Program-made: the position numbers and the translations under genes | NCBI GenBank assembly: GCA_016713785.1 | Contig: JADJOM010000001.1 | Location: 248,001 to 312,000, forward strand | Direction: 5' to 3' | Source of the DNA: Gemmatimonadota bacterium | Lineage (GTDB): Bacteria; Gemmatimonadota; Gemmatimonadetes; Gemmatimonadales; GWC2-71-9 | Length of the DNA: 64,000 nucleotides | Notes under the pieces: generated by a model | What the model was told of the DNA's origin: nothing | Databases searched by the model: none | What the model saw: the letters and a program-made list of their open reading frames with translations, nothing else | Part shown: positions 17,121 through 26,274 of the stretch, piece after piece | How the letters are laid out: each line of letters starts with the position of its first letter | How positions within the stretch are numbered: position 1 is the first letter of the stretch

Positions 17121-19458
17121 CTACTTGGCTTGGTCCACCTCGATCTCCTCCGCCCCCCGCCACGCATGCCCTAGGTGAGGGTACTGCTCTATCACACGCC
17201 TCCCCTTCTCGACATCCGCCCTAGCCTCATCCAGGCGTCCCAGGCGTTTGCAATTGATGACTCGAGTCGTTAGCGCCATCAAGAGGGTTTCTCGCGGTGG
17301 CACTCGCTTCTCCTCCTCCGCAACTATCTGAGAAAACTGCTCGATCGCCTCACGTTCCAACCCCATCCTGCTCAGCGCCACGCCGTATTGGTGCCGAAGG
17401 ACCGGATCCCCTGGATCAAACTTGAGTGCCTCGCCTAAGGCCTCTAGCCGCCCAGCGCGATCCCGTTGCACGTCCAACACCCGAGCCTTGACTCCGTAGC
17501 AGAGGGCCCCAGTCTTCTTGCTTGCCCTCTGGCAAGCCTCCTTCGCACGCTCCAGCGCAGCACCGACCCGATTTCGCGCAAGGGCATAACTGGCGATGCG
17601 AGCAAGTACGTAGGCGCTGTTCGGGGCCATTTCCCGCGCTTGCTCGAAAAGCAGTTCCGCTCCGTCCACATTTCCCGCAAAGACTTCCGACTCTGCGCGC
17701 CGGCATAGAATTACCGCGCGCTTCTCATTGGCGGTAACGATCCCGAATTTCTCAAACTCGCCTCGGAACCTTGCGACCTCCGAGACCTGTAGCTCCATCT
17801 GGTCTACAAACTGCTGCACTCGCTGGCGTGCGCGTACCTCGAGCTCTCCCATCCCTGCCAGTTCGTTGCGGGCAAAGGACAGTGTGATGGGCAAAGCACT
17901 GTAGACGATACTTCCTTCGGGCTGCTGGACCGATCGCGTTACCAGTGTCACGTCAGCGAGTTCTGACAGCGCCCGCTCAACCTGATCGGCGTTCATTTGA
18001 GTTGCCAAGCACACCTGCTGAACCGTCACGGGTCCGTCGAAGATGCTCAATAGGGCCAAAACGGTTCGGGCCTCTTGGGCAAGGGTCATCCAAATGTTGC
18101 GAAAGCTGAACTCAAGAATTGGGGAGTCCTTCCCCTTCGCATCCCCTTACTACCAAGTCCAGTCGCCGGCTCTGCTTGTACTGGCCGATGATCCACTGGA
18201 TTGCCAGCGGTAACCCGCCGCTAGCCTCGGTGACCCTAGCGATTGAGTCGGGATCTATCGGAAAGCCGGCGCTGAGTTCCGCGGACTTTATCGCCAGGAA
18301 CTCCTGAACCTCGACTCCGTTCAACTCCGTCACAGCCAGAGGCAACTCCCACCCGCCTGTCTTCGACCTACTAGTCAGGAGGACCTTCGCTTTGGAGTCG
18401 GGGGGAAGCCCCTGGACGAATGCGAGAATTCGTCCATCAGAGACAGTTTCCATATTGTCCAAGATGATCAGGGTCTTCCAAGCCGAGAGAAGCTCGATTG
18501 CCAGTAACCGCTTCGCCTCCAGCTCCTGCTCGGGGTTCTCCTCAAAGAGCAGGAGAATCTGGTCGAGTAGGTTTTCTAGCGAGTACAGCGAGCGCGATAG
18601 TGGGCGAATGCCCTTCTCAGTTAAGGCCGTCTCTTTTGCCGTAAGCTGGAGAATCGCCTCGAAGCGCCGTTCTTCGTAGAGCCTGTACGCCGCCCAATTG
18701 ACAAGCGCGGACTTTCCCACGCCTCCAGGGCCATGCACGTTAACAATCCAAATCCGAGGATCACCGCAGATAGCGCCCACCAAGCGCTCGCGCAGGTCAG
18801 CACGACCTACAAAGCGGTCGTAGCCCCTTGGAAGGAGACGGTACGTTCCATCTTCGACCGCGAAGGGCGAAGGGGCTGCGTCCCCCCTAACGGCATCCTC
18901 GTCCGATTGAGCCTCCAGTCGTTCCAGCAGATCCCGGAGCTCTTCTTCGCTGGCGACCTTTACGGTGGAGTCCCCCCTCCGCAAATAGATCTCACCGCGT
19001 CGCATCCCGAATGGCTTTGTCGCGCAGAAGTCCCTGGCGACTAGGGTCGGACTCCTGCGCTTACGCCGCTTCTTGCTGCTTCGGACATGGATCAAAGCAC
19101 ATAGGACCTTCGCCCCCTCCGATTCGACCGGATGCGTGACGACATCCACTTCAAGCTCAACACCTGTTGCGCTCCGCACTTTGTCGCGCAGAAGCTTTGA
19201 ATCGTAAGGAAAAGGGGCGGCAAGACCGACCACTTGCCACGTCTTGTCCATTACGCCAACTACGAGGTAGCCGCCGCCAACATTCTTCATCGCGAGCACA
19301 TCGCGAGCGAACCCGCAGAGCTCTACCTCGGACTCCAGCGACAGTTGTTCCTTGAAGTCCAACCACTCGCACTCTCCACGGCACTGCAAGAGGTAGAGAC
19401 AGGCGTCCTTGCTCAGATCGCCTTCGCCAACCATTCGCTCGAGATGGGCGAGATTCAT
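17121..19458 (-). CDS. STAND NTPase: AlbA_2 (Schlafen-like) - NB-ARC - winged helix - TPR (frameshifted)
   Basis: From the ATG at 19458. Residues about 30-180: AlbA_2 fold with EWLDFKEQL, VGGGYLVVGVMDKT and YLRRGDST. Residues about 215-430: NB-ARC with VHGPGGVGKSALV (Walker A, 241-253), TLIILDNME (Walker B), TSRSK (sensor) and GLPLAIQW. At about 18125, in a GGGG stretch, a one-base shift is needed; the second frame reads KDSPILEFSFRNIW and then TLAQEARTVLALLSIFDGPV, exactly the winged-helix block expected after an NB-ARC. TPR-like helices follow (for example AELLFEQAREMAPNSAYVLA) to 17121. Total about 778 residues. In known antiphage STAND proteins the N-terminal domain is the effector and the C-terminal repeats sense the phage; by analogy AlbA_2 would be the effector. 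If the shift is real, it would be two overlapping genes instead. Confidence 0.78.
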
Positions 19459-19632
19459 TCGTGCTGCCTATTGACGGAGTAGTGTAGCGGACCGTACTAC
19501 CGGCAAGGTGGACCGTCCCACCTGGCATCGCTCCGCTCTGCCTGGATACTGCCCCTACACGCTCTCTTGTCAAGCGCAGTGAACAGCCCCCTGCGGGGAG
19601 GTGGTGCACGGGGCAGTCGTGTACCGGCGAAA

Positions 19633-20109
19633 CTGGCCCCCTGCCGGCCTGAAGGGCTCCCTCTGTCGCTGCACCCCACGGGATGACAGAACCTAGGGGC
19701 CAAACCAAACGACCCCACCGCGGATGCGGTCAGGCCATGACAATCGGGACGGCGGGATTCGACGCGTCCGGCGCAGTGTGCCGGCGCCGCGGAGGCGGCG
19801 GCATCGGGGCCCCTGCCCGCCTGCAGTGATCCCTCGGTCGCCCTGCTCCCTCGGGATGACAGGACCTGGGGGGCCAAACCAAACGACCCCACCGCGGATG
19901 CGATGAGGCCGTGGCCATCGGGACGGCGGGATTCGACGCGTCCGGCCCGGCGGGCCGGAGGCGGCGAGCGGACCGAGCACCGCCGCAGGCGGGCGGAGGT
20001 CAACCCGCGACCCCCTGAACCCCATTGCGGGGAGGCCCGGCTCAAGCTGCTGATCTACCAACCACTTAGCCGGGGTCGTCCCTCCATACCCCCTCCGTTA
20101 CCCCTCCGG
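19633..20109. repeat. Repeat copy C (two partial units) with T-loop-interrupted tRNA-Pro 3' half
   Basis: C1 (19654-19800) holds a REP-like arm and the start of the tRNA-flanking unit, cut within the GC-rich insert. C2 (19827-20109) holds another arm (19827-19860), then the flanking unit. Its tRNA 3' half is split between GGGATTCGA and ACCCGCGACCCC by about 80-90 bp of GC-rich sequence, but continues to the anticodon loop CTGAACCCCATT and then to the same island end (20025-20109) seen at 8395-8474. Confidence 0.75.
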
Positions 20110-20143
20110 ATGGACGGTCGGACTCGGCAACGGTAGCTTCCGC

Positions 20144-22112
20144 TTGTCAATCCTCACGCAAAGGGTAGGACCGCGGAACGTGACCACCTCATTGCGCGGC
20201 ATCGCCACTCTGGCGCTCCTGAAAACACGATTCGATGAAGGCCGCGACCATCTAGGGCTCTTCGAGCCCTTCGTGGAAGATGCCGTTCGAGCGATCACGA
20301 CGCCCAGCTTTACGGCTGCTGACGCCCGCCAGGCAGTAGAGCAAAGCCACGGTTTGGTGATTCCGACGGACACTGTCCAGACGCTCCTCTCTCGACTCAC
20401 ACGTAGAGGGTTCTTGCGCCGAGAAGCCGGGCGGTACTTCCCATCCGATGGGAGGACGCCAGGTCCGAGCATTGCGACCGAGCGGCAGCGCCTAGAGGAA
20501 CGCCAGCTTGCAATGGCCGTTGCCTTCCAGGAGTACGCATCGCGACAGGGGCATGCCTTCGACGACCCCCTCGATGCGTTGGCCGTAATCCTTGCGTTTC
20601 TATCCGACAACAACGTGGCGCTCCTACTGGGGGACCCCGTTCCTGAGCTGGACCAAGCACAACGATCCCTCCCTCCGCGCGAGAATCGGCTCGTTGCGGC
20701 GTTCATCGCCGAAGTCGCCTTGCCGAGCGCCGACCTTCAACCGACACTCAAGGCATTGCTGGAAGGACTGATTCTCCAGAACGCGCTCTTGCTTCGCGAC
20801 CTGGGGGCGGCGGGCGAACGATACCACGACCTCATGGTGTTCCTAGACACCTCGCTCTTGGTAGCGGCCCTCGGGCTTACCGGGGCTGCCGCAGAACTAG
20901 CCACAAAGGAATCTCTATCGCTCTTGCGGGACACGGGCGCTACGATTTGCGCCTTTGATCGCACAGTGGGCGAACTGCGAAGAATCCTCGCCGTCTATGA
21001 GGCACACCTGGCGACCGCCGAGGGGCGCCTAACCCTGCACCCGACAGACCTGACGAGGCATTTCGTGCAGCGCCGCTCGACTCCAGGGCGATGTACGAGT
21101 GCTCTCAGCAACTCTTGCAAAGCGGCTGGGTCACTTGGCTATTGGGGTCAGAGAACTCCCGAAGCATGACCGCCACTTCACGCTCGACGAAAAGGCGCTC
21201 TCTGTCGCCCTCACTCCTGCAGGCGACCCGACCGACACCCCCCGAGTAAGGCATGATGTCGACTGCGTCGCCGCGGTGCTGACGATGCGCGGAGAACATC
21301 GGGCTCACTCACTGGAGCGGGCTGGGTACGTATTCTCCACCACGAGTGGTTCAGTGGTTCGGACGGTCCACCGGTGGTACCGTACACAGGGGGAAGCGGG
21401 CTGCTCCCCGATTATTCACCACTTCGCGTTGACCAACATCGCGTGGCTCAAGAAGCCTGCCGCAGCTCAAAACCTCAAACTCCATGAGCTCACGTCGCTC
21501 TGCCTCGCCGCTCTACGCCCCTCCACCGCGACATGGGACCGCTTCATCGGGAATCTGCGGAGCATGCGAGCGGATGGGACGCTTACGGACGATGAGGCTG
21601 TGGCGATCGCAGCCAGTGAGCTAACGGAGCCGATGCTGGCGTCCCTGGATGACGACGTTGAGCCGGACGCCGCGACCATCGATGAGGTCATCCAACGCGT
21701 GAAGGGCAGCTATAAGGAAGAGGCTGACGCTGCCGCTTCCCAAGCCGTCGCGCTCGTGAGCGCCGAACTGGCTGCCTTTAGAACAACGGCCGAGACCGCA
21801 CTTGCACGGGCCTTCCAGCTTGACTCTAGCATCAATCGCCTGCTCAAGCCCATCGCCAAAGGCATCAGGCTTGTCGCCAGCACAATCATGGGTGCGTCGG
21901 TGATCGGCGCAATTCTCCTGCCATTCCCAAACGTATTCGAGTCGGTCCCGAGTGCCTATCGATGGGTAAGCTGGGCGTTCCTACTCGTCGCCGGCGGGAT
22001 CGGTTGGTTTGCGACGAAGCGTGGAGCCACTCTCGATTCACTCTCCGCCGATTGTGAGGCCCGGGTGTACTCCTGGCTACGCAGGACATTCTTTCCTTCA
22101 AGGACTCGGTAA
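20144..22112 (+). CDS. Winged-helix / PIN-like / C-terminal transmembrane protein (frameshifted), candidate defence gene
   Basis: Residues about 50-105 look like a winged helix (VQTLLSRLTRRGFLRREAGR). About residue 230 comes HDLMVFLDTSLLVAALGL, a PIN-like first strand with Asp. Near 21090 (CCAGGGCG) a one-base shift gives DVRVLSATLAKRLGHLAIGV and later VRHDVDCVAAVLTMRGEHRA and ERAGYVFSTTSGSVVRTV, the acidic helix and Thr/Ser strand of a PIN nuclease. The C-terminus has two hydrophobic segments (ASTIMGASVIGAILLPF and WVSWAFLLVAGGIGWFATK). Total about 655 residues. The start is uncertain: TTG at 20144 or GTG at 20180, the latter fitting the conserved LRGIATLALLKTRF better. I know no named system with this architecture. 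It lies alone at the left end of module 3. Confidence 0.6.
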
Positions 22113-22213
22113 CCGCTACCCGAGGTTCACCAGCTGAGCGGCTTAGGCGCCTGAGATCGGCTGGACACATCTGCGTATTATTGGTACGTTCACCGGCCAC
22201 TCTCTAGAGGCCC

Positions 22214-22829
22214 GTGCCGGTGAAGATCACAGAGTCCCACGATATCGTTTCGACCGGCGGGTTTGCCGAAAGCGCTGAGTGGAGGCGTGCCTGGAAGCAT
22301 GTCCGAGCGGCGATCCGGAATACGGATTGGCCCCATGGATCTGGCATCTTCACGATCCGCCCGGAGAGCGGGAAGAAGCGAGGCGAGGAACGGCGTCAAG
22401 CCGATCAAGTTGCCCTGTCTCCGGAGCCTGGAGGGGGCGGGGTGGCAAACCGAGGATCTTCCGGACGTTGAGAAGGGCGTTCTCACTACCGGCGACCTGG
22501 ACGCCTTGCTCCGGACCAAAGCCGGGTGCATCGCCTTTGAGTGGGAAACGGGGAATATCTCGTCCAGCCACCGGGCCTTGAACAAGCTTCTGCTGGCGCT
22601 GGTGCACGGGAGCATCGTTGGAGGCATCCTCGTGGTGCCCAGCAATGCCCTGAAGACGTATCTGACCGACAGGATTGGTAATATCGGGGAGTTGCTGGTC
22701 TACTTCCCGCTCTGGTCGTGTGTACCGGTCAAGCGAGGCGTTCTTCGGATCGTCGTGGTCGAGCACGATGCGACCAGCCCGAAGGTGCCCCGCATCCCGA
22801 AGGGCACCGACGGGCGGGCGCTCAGCTAG
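22214..22829 (+). CDS. Type II restriction endonuclease, BglII/BamHI-like (frameshifted)
   Basis: A GTG at 22214 begins PVKITESHDIVSTGGFAESA and AEWRRAWKHVRAAIRNTDWP. Near 22380 a one-base shift leads to ARNGVKPIKLPCLRSLEGAG and then the core: CIAFEWETGNISSSHRALNK, GGILVVPSNALKTYLTDRIG, NIGELLVYFPLW. The FEWETGN and downstream NK residues suit a PD-(D/E)xK active site of the BglII/BamHI group, whose members use a Glu in the last position. Reconstructed length about 205 residues, typical. It ends 2 bp from the convergent methyltransferase gene, the usual tail-to-tail R-M arrangement. The recognition sequence cannot be predicted. Confidence 0.7.
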
Positions 22830-22831
22830 CC

Positions 22832-23719
22832 CTACCGATCCTCCACGTAGTCCCCATTGGGATGGTGCGCGACGTCGTCGGATTCCACTCGTTCGATAAT
22901 CACGTCCACGTTCTCCATCTCCATTCCAACCCAGTGACGTCCGGTGTGTTCACACACATCGAATGTCGTCCCGCTGCCGCCGAATGGGTCAAGCACTAAC
23001 TCCCCCGGGCGGGTGGTCAACTCCACAACTCGGCGGAGGAGCTTGGTGGAGAGTTGGTTGGCCTTCCGTTTCTTGCTCTTGAACTTCCAGTGGCGCACCG
23101 GCGGAATGTCGTTCCAAACATCCGTTAGGTTCACGCCCTTTGGGTTCATCGCGTCCCGATGCCCACCGTAGTCCTTGGTCTCCTTCCCACAGTGACGACA
23201 GACCTCAATCGGGGTCCGGATGCTGCGAAAGGTCTTCGGCTTGCCCTTGGTGAAATAGAGCAGGCTGTAGTGGGAAGGGTAGAGGCGGCCTTGGATCGGC
23301 AGCCCAAGCTTGATGTTGACTGCAATGTCGTGGCGAAACGTGAGGCCTCGCTCCATCATGTGCGCCCCGAGCAGGAGGTTCCAGCGCGGGATGTTATAGA
23401 GGAAGAAGGCTCCGCCGGGCTTGAGGGTTCGGATGCATTCGTCAATCCATGCCCGGCACCACGTGACGTATTCGGAGTCCGGGCGCAGGTCGTTCACCTT
23501 CGCTCCGTATTCCTTGCCGAGGTTGAACGGCGGGTCCGCAAAGACCGTGTCCACCACGGCGTCCCTGACGTAAGGAAGCACGGCGAGGCAATCGCCGTGG
23601 AACAGGACACCCATTTCGCTGACGTAGCACGGCTTCGGGGCATCACGCGTCTGGCGGAGGACTCCAGGCGCGCGCCACGGCTTGCCGAACTTGAGCTTGG
23701 TTTGAGTCGCAGTAGTCAT
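22832..23719 (-). CDS. Type II DNA methyltransferase (N6-adenine or N4-cytosine, beta class)
   Basis: 295 residues from the ATG at 23719. Motif IV is DTVFADPPFNLGKEYG (DPPF) and comes before motif I, VLDPFGGSGTTFDVCE, giving the beta-class order. A target-recognition region between them includes a C-x2-C pair (CRHCGKETKDYGG) that may bind zinc. DPPF favours N6-adenine but does not exclude N4-cytosine. It is intact and faces the putative restriction endonuclease, so it would protect host DNA. Twelve extra residues are possible upstream (23749), but the domain fits the ATG at 23719. The integrase remnant lies about 120 bp upstream on the same strand. Confidence 0.9.
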   Translation of the reverse strand: MTTATQTKLKFGKPWRAPGVLRQTRDAPKPCYVSEMGVLFHGDCLAVLPYVRDAVVDTVFADPPFNLGKEYGAKVNDLRPDSEYVTWCRAWIDECIRTLKPGGAFFLYNIPRWNLLLGAHMMERGLTFRHDIAVNIKLGLPIQGRLYPSHYSLLYFTKGKPKTFRSIRTPIEVCRHCGKETKDYGGHRDAMNPKGVNLTDVWNDIPPVRHWKFKSKKRKANQLSTKLLRRVVELTTRPGELVLDPFGGSGTTFDVCEHTGRHWVGMEMENVDVIIERVESDDVAHHPNGDYVEDR

Positions 23720-23839
23720 GGGGTTCGACGATACTCCAAAATGTGGCACCCGGCCAGCTCGGCGGTGGAGATGGAGAGGTGTAAGATAGCCACGGTTGGC
23801 CTGCCGGTTGTCATCGAAAAAATGCGTGCCTGCGCCGGA

Positions 23840-24138
23840 TCATTCCACATACGCCCGGTACCGCGCCACCGCATCCTCGTGCTGGTCGGGAGGTGATTGG
23901 CATACACGTCCAGCGTCATCTTGGCGCTGGCGTGGCCGAGCCGCTGACTGACCACGTGGACCGGCACCCCGGCGCCCAGGAGCAGGGTACAGTTCGTGTG
24001 CCGCAGGTCGTACAGCCGCACGCGCGGGAGCCCGGCCGCGGCGAGGAGCGGGTGAAAGTGCCGCTTCTTGACGTTGCGGTGATCTACGGGGCGGCCCAGC
24101 GGCCCGGCGAAGATCAAGTCATGGTCCTCGTACCGGAT
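23840..24138 (-). pseudogene. C-terminal remnant of a tyrosine recombinase (integrase), copy 2
   Basis: Nearly the same protein as 11687-11998, again starting abruptly at YEDHDLIFAGPLGRPVDH. It keeps Arg in DLRHTNCTLLLG, His in RLGHASAKM and Tyr in LDVYANHLP. After that the frame is lost because GTCGGGAGG has three G where copy 1 has four (GTCGGGGAGG); with the extra base it would end DQHEDAVARYRAYVE and stop at 23840. The N-terminal domain is absent, replaced by the repeat of copy D. It lies 340 bp from the tRNA-Pro gene, the expected place for an island integrase. Confidence 0.78.
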
Positions 24139-24194
24139 GTCCGATGGAACGGCGGGAAGTGGGTTCCGCCCCCGTGGCAGAGGTTGTGAGGGGC

Positions 24195-24477
24195 GCCGTC
24201 TCGGACCGGCGACACCGGCCCCTGCCCGCCTGCAGGGATCCCTCGGGCGCTGCGCTCCCTCGGGATGACAAGACATGGGGGGCAAACCAAACGACCCCAC
24301 CGCGGATGCGGTGAGGCCGTGGCCATCGGGACGGCGGGATTCGACGCGTCCGGCCCGGAGGGCCGGCGCCGCCGGAGGCGGCGAGCGGACCGAGCACCGC
24401 CGCAGGCGGGCGGAGGTCAACCCGCGACCCCGGCAGCACAAAGCCCCGCCACTCTCGTGGCAGGGCTTCGCGATGGA
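24195..24477. repeat. Repeat copy D beside the intact tRNA-Pro
   Basis: 24235-24269 is a REP-like arm. 24284-24477 matches 8158-8351 almost base for base, including a hairpin ACCGC-GGAT-GCGGT, a tRNA 3'-end-like segment interrupted in the T-loop by GC-rich sequence, and the tRNA terminator. Together with 24478-24520 it forms the right-hand partner of copy A. Confidence 0.8.
24441..24468 (-). terminator. Rho-independent terminator of tRNA-Pro
   Basis: On the minus strand AAGCCCTGCCAC, loop GAGA, GTGGCGGGGCTT, then TGTG: a 12-bp stem with one mismatch, 10 bp past the tRNA 3' end. The same hairpin is duplicated near 8314-8343. Confidence 0.7.
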
Positions 24478-24551
24478 TCGGGACGGCGGGATTCGAACCC
24501 GCGACCCCCTGAACCCCATTCAGGTGCGCTACCGGGCTGCGCTACGTCCCG
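24478..24551 (-). tRNA. tRNA-Pro(GGG)
   Basis: 74 nt with all arms: acceptor CGGGACG / CGTCCCG, anticodon stem-loop CCTGA-ATGGGGT-TCAGG giving anticodon GGG, T-arm GCGGG-TTCGAAT-CCCGC, discriminator A. CCA is not encoded. Its 3' half is the sequence duplicated in copies A and C, so it is the likely integration site of the accessory region. Confidence 0.95.
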
Positions 24552-24634
24552 TTACTGCGGGGCGCACAAGTTACCCCCGGGACGGGGGGATTGGTAGGGC
24601 CAGCCGGGAACCCGGCCGGCCCCCACTCCCGCGC

Positions 24635-25732
24635 CTAGACCGCCGCCAGCGCCGGGTAGTCGATATAGCCCCGGGCATCCCCACCATAGAAGGAAGCGGG
24701 GTCCGGGGCGTTGAGCGGCGCGCCGCTCCGGAGCCGCTCCGGCAGGTCGGGATTGGCCAGGAAGGTGGTCCCGAACGAGACCAGGTCGGCCTCGCCCCGG
24801 CCGAGCACCACCGCGGCGCTCTCGGCGCCGTAGCCGCCGTTGGCCTGCGAGCGGGCCGCCGAAGGCCGCCTTGAGCGCCGGGGTGATCCGGGCCCCGCGG
24901 CCGGGGTGCGCCACGACTCGCCGATCGGCCTGATGACGTGCAGGTACGCCAGGCCAAGGGGCCGCAGCGCCGCCGCCGCGGCGGTGAAGGTGGCCACCGG
25001 GTCGGCGTCGGACATGTCGTTGAAGCCGCTGGTCGGCGAGAGCCGCACCCCCACCCGCCCCGCCCCCACCGCGCCCGCCACCGCCGACACGACCTCCACC
25101 AGGAAGCGCAGCCGGTTCTCCAGGGAGCCGCCGTACTGGTCGGTGCGGTGGTTGGTGCCGCTGCGCAGGAACTGGGCGACCAGGTAGCCGTTGGCCGCGT
25201 GGATCTCCACCAGGTCGAAGCCGGCCGCCATGGCGTGCCGCGCCCCGCCGCGAAGCCCGCGATGACGCCGGGGATCTCGGCGGTCTCGAGCGCGCGCGGG
25301 GTGACGAAGGGCTGCATTCCGGTGCCGGTGAAGACCTGCCCGCGGGCCGGATGGCCGACGGCGCCACCGGCGCCGCGCCCCGGGCTGCAGGGTCGGGTGG
25401 GAGATCCGCCCCACGTGCCACAGCTGCAGGGCCATCCGGCCGCCGGCGGCGTGGACGGCGTCGGTGACGGCGCGCCAGCCGGCCACCTGGGTGTCGGAGT
25501 GGATGCCTGGGGTACCGGGATAGCCCTGCCCCTCAGGCACCACCTGCGCGCCCTCGGTGATGAGGAGGCCGCCGGTGGCGCGCTGGAGGTAGTACTCGAC
25601 CATCATGGCCGTGGGCACGTTGCCGGCGCCGGCCCGGTTGCGGGTCATCGGGGCCATCACCACCCGGTTGGCGAGGGTGACGTCACCCAGGGTGATCGGG
25701 GTGAAGAGCGGGGAGGTCGTGGGGTCGGTCAT
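24635..25732 (-). CDS. Old Yellow Enzyme family alkene/N-ethylmaleimide reductase (multiple frameshifts)
   Basis: From the ATG at 25732: LFTPITLGDVTLANRVVMAP and MTRNRAG (FMN-binding start of the barrel), LWHVGRISHP, then frames change near 25375 (APVAPSAIRPAG), 25330 (MQPFVTPRALETAEIPGVI) and 25250 (back: FDLVEIHAANGYLVAQFL, SGTNHRTDQYGGSLENRLRF). A further pair of shifts brackets ARITPALKAAFGGPL near 24850-24895. The C-terminus ANGGYG and DYPALAAV is normal. Total about 365 residues. These FMN enzymes reduce activated C=C bonds and nitro compounds with NADPH. Five shifts with intact conserved blocks between them point to assembly indels. The MarR gene lies 33 bp upstream on the same strand and likely regulates it, as NemR does NemA. 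Confidence 0.8.
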   Translation of the reverse strand: MTDPTTSPLFTPITLGDVTLANRVVMAPMTRNRAGAGNVPTAMMVEYYLQRATGGLLITEGAQVVPEGQGYPGTPGIHSDTQVAGWRAVTDAVHAAGGRMALQLWHVGRISHPTLQPGARRRWRRRPSGPRAGLHRHRNAALRHPARARDRRDPRRHRGLRGGARHAMAAGFDLVEIHAANGYLVAQFLRSGTNHRTDQYGGSLENRLRFLVEVVSAVAGAVGAGRVGVRLSPTSGFNDMSDADPVATFTAAAAALRPLGLAYLHVIRPIGESWRTPAAGPGSPRRSRRPSAARSQANGGYGAESAAVVLGRGEADLVSFGTTFLANPDLPERLRSGAPLNAPDPASFYGGDARGYIDYPALAAV

Positions 25733-25765
25733 GGAATCAGCTCCTGTCGGCGAGTGCCGCACTGC

Positions 25766-26274
25766 TCAATTGTTGTAGACTGCACGGTACATTAATGAAT
25801 CATTCGTCCAAATAAAAAGGCGCGTCAGCCCCTGGGTGCGGGCCAGCCCGGCGAGCGCGTCGCGGACCGCGGGCGGCAGCGCCGCGGCCACCTCCGCCTC
25901 GACCCGCGCGGCACGCACCGCGCCGTCGGCCTGACGCTCCCGCCCCACCCGGGTGATCTCCGCCCGGATGCTGCGCCGGTCGTCGGGCGAGTGCACCCGC
26001 CGCACCATGCCCTCGGCCTCGAGCCGGTCCACCAGCTGGGTCACGTTGGAACGGACGCAGGCGCTGCGCTCGGCCAGGGTGCTGAGGGGAAGCGACTCCC
26101 CGCCTCGACCAGGTGGGAGAGGACCTTGAGCTTGGCGTGGGTGAGGTCGATCTCGCCCAGGGTGCGCTCGAGGCGGCCCTCCACGGTCCGGGCGGCCTCG
26201 AGCAGGGCGATGAGCGCCTGATCGCCGCCACTCGCTGCCCCGGAGGCCGGGCCTGAGTCCGCGCGACTGTTCAT
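25766..26274 (-). CDS. MarR-family regulator (frameshifted)
   Basis: From the ATG at 26274: ALIALLEAARTVEGRLERTL and LTHAKLKVLSHLVEAG. Near 26097 (CCCCGCC) a one-base shift gives ESLPLSTLAERSACVRSNVT, then QLVDRLEAEGMVRRVHSPDD and RRSIRAEIT, the winged helix-turn-helix and its beta wing (DDRRSIRAEIT). Total about 169 residues, normal. The extra Ser/Ala-rich N-terminus is disordered-looking. It precedes the Old Yellow Enzyme gene in what is probably a two-gene operon, so it is likely to sense an electrophile or quinone. The C-terminus LTRLFIWTNDSLMYRAVYNN is unusual and of lower GC. Confidence 0.8.
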
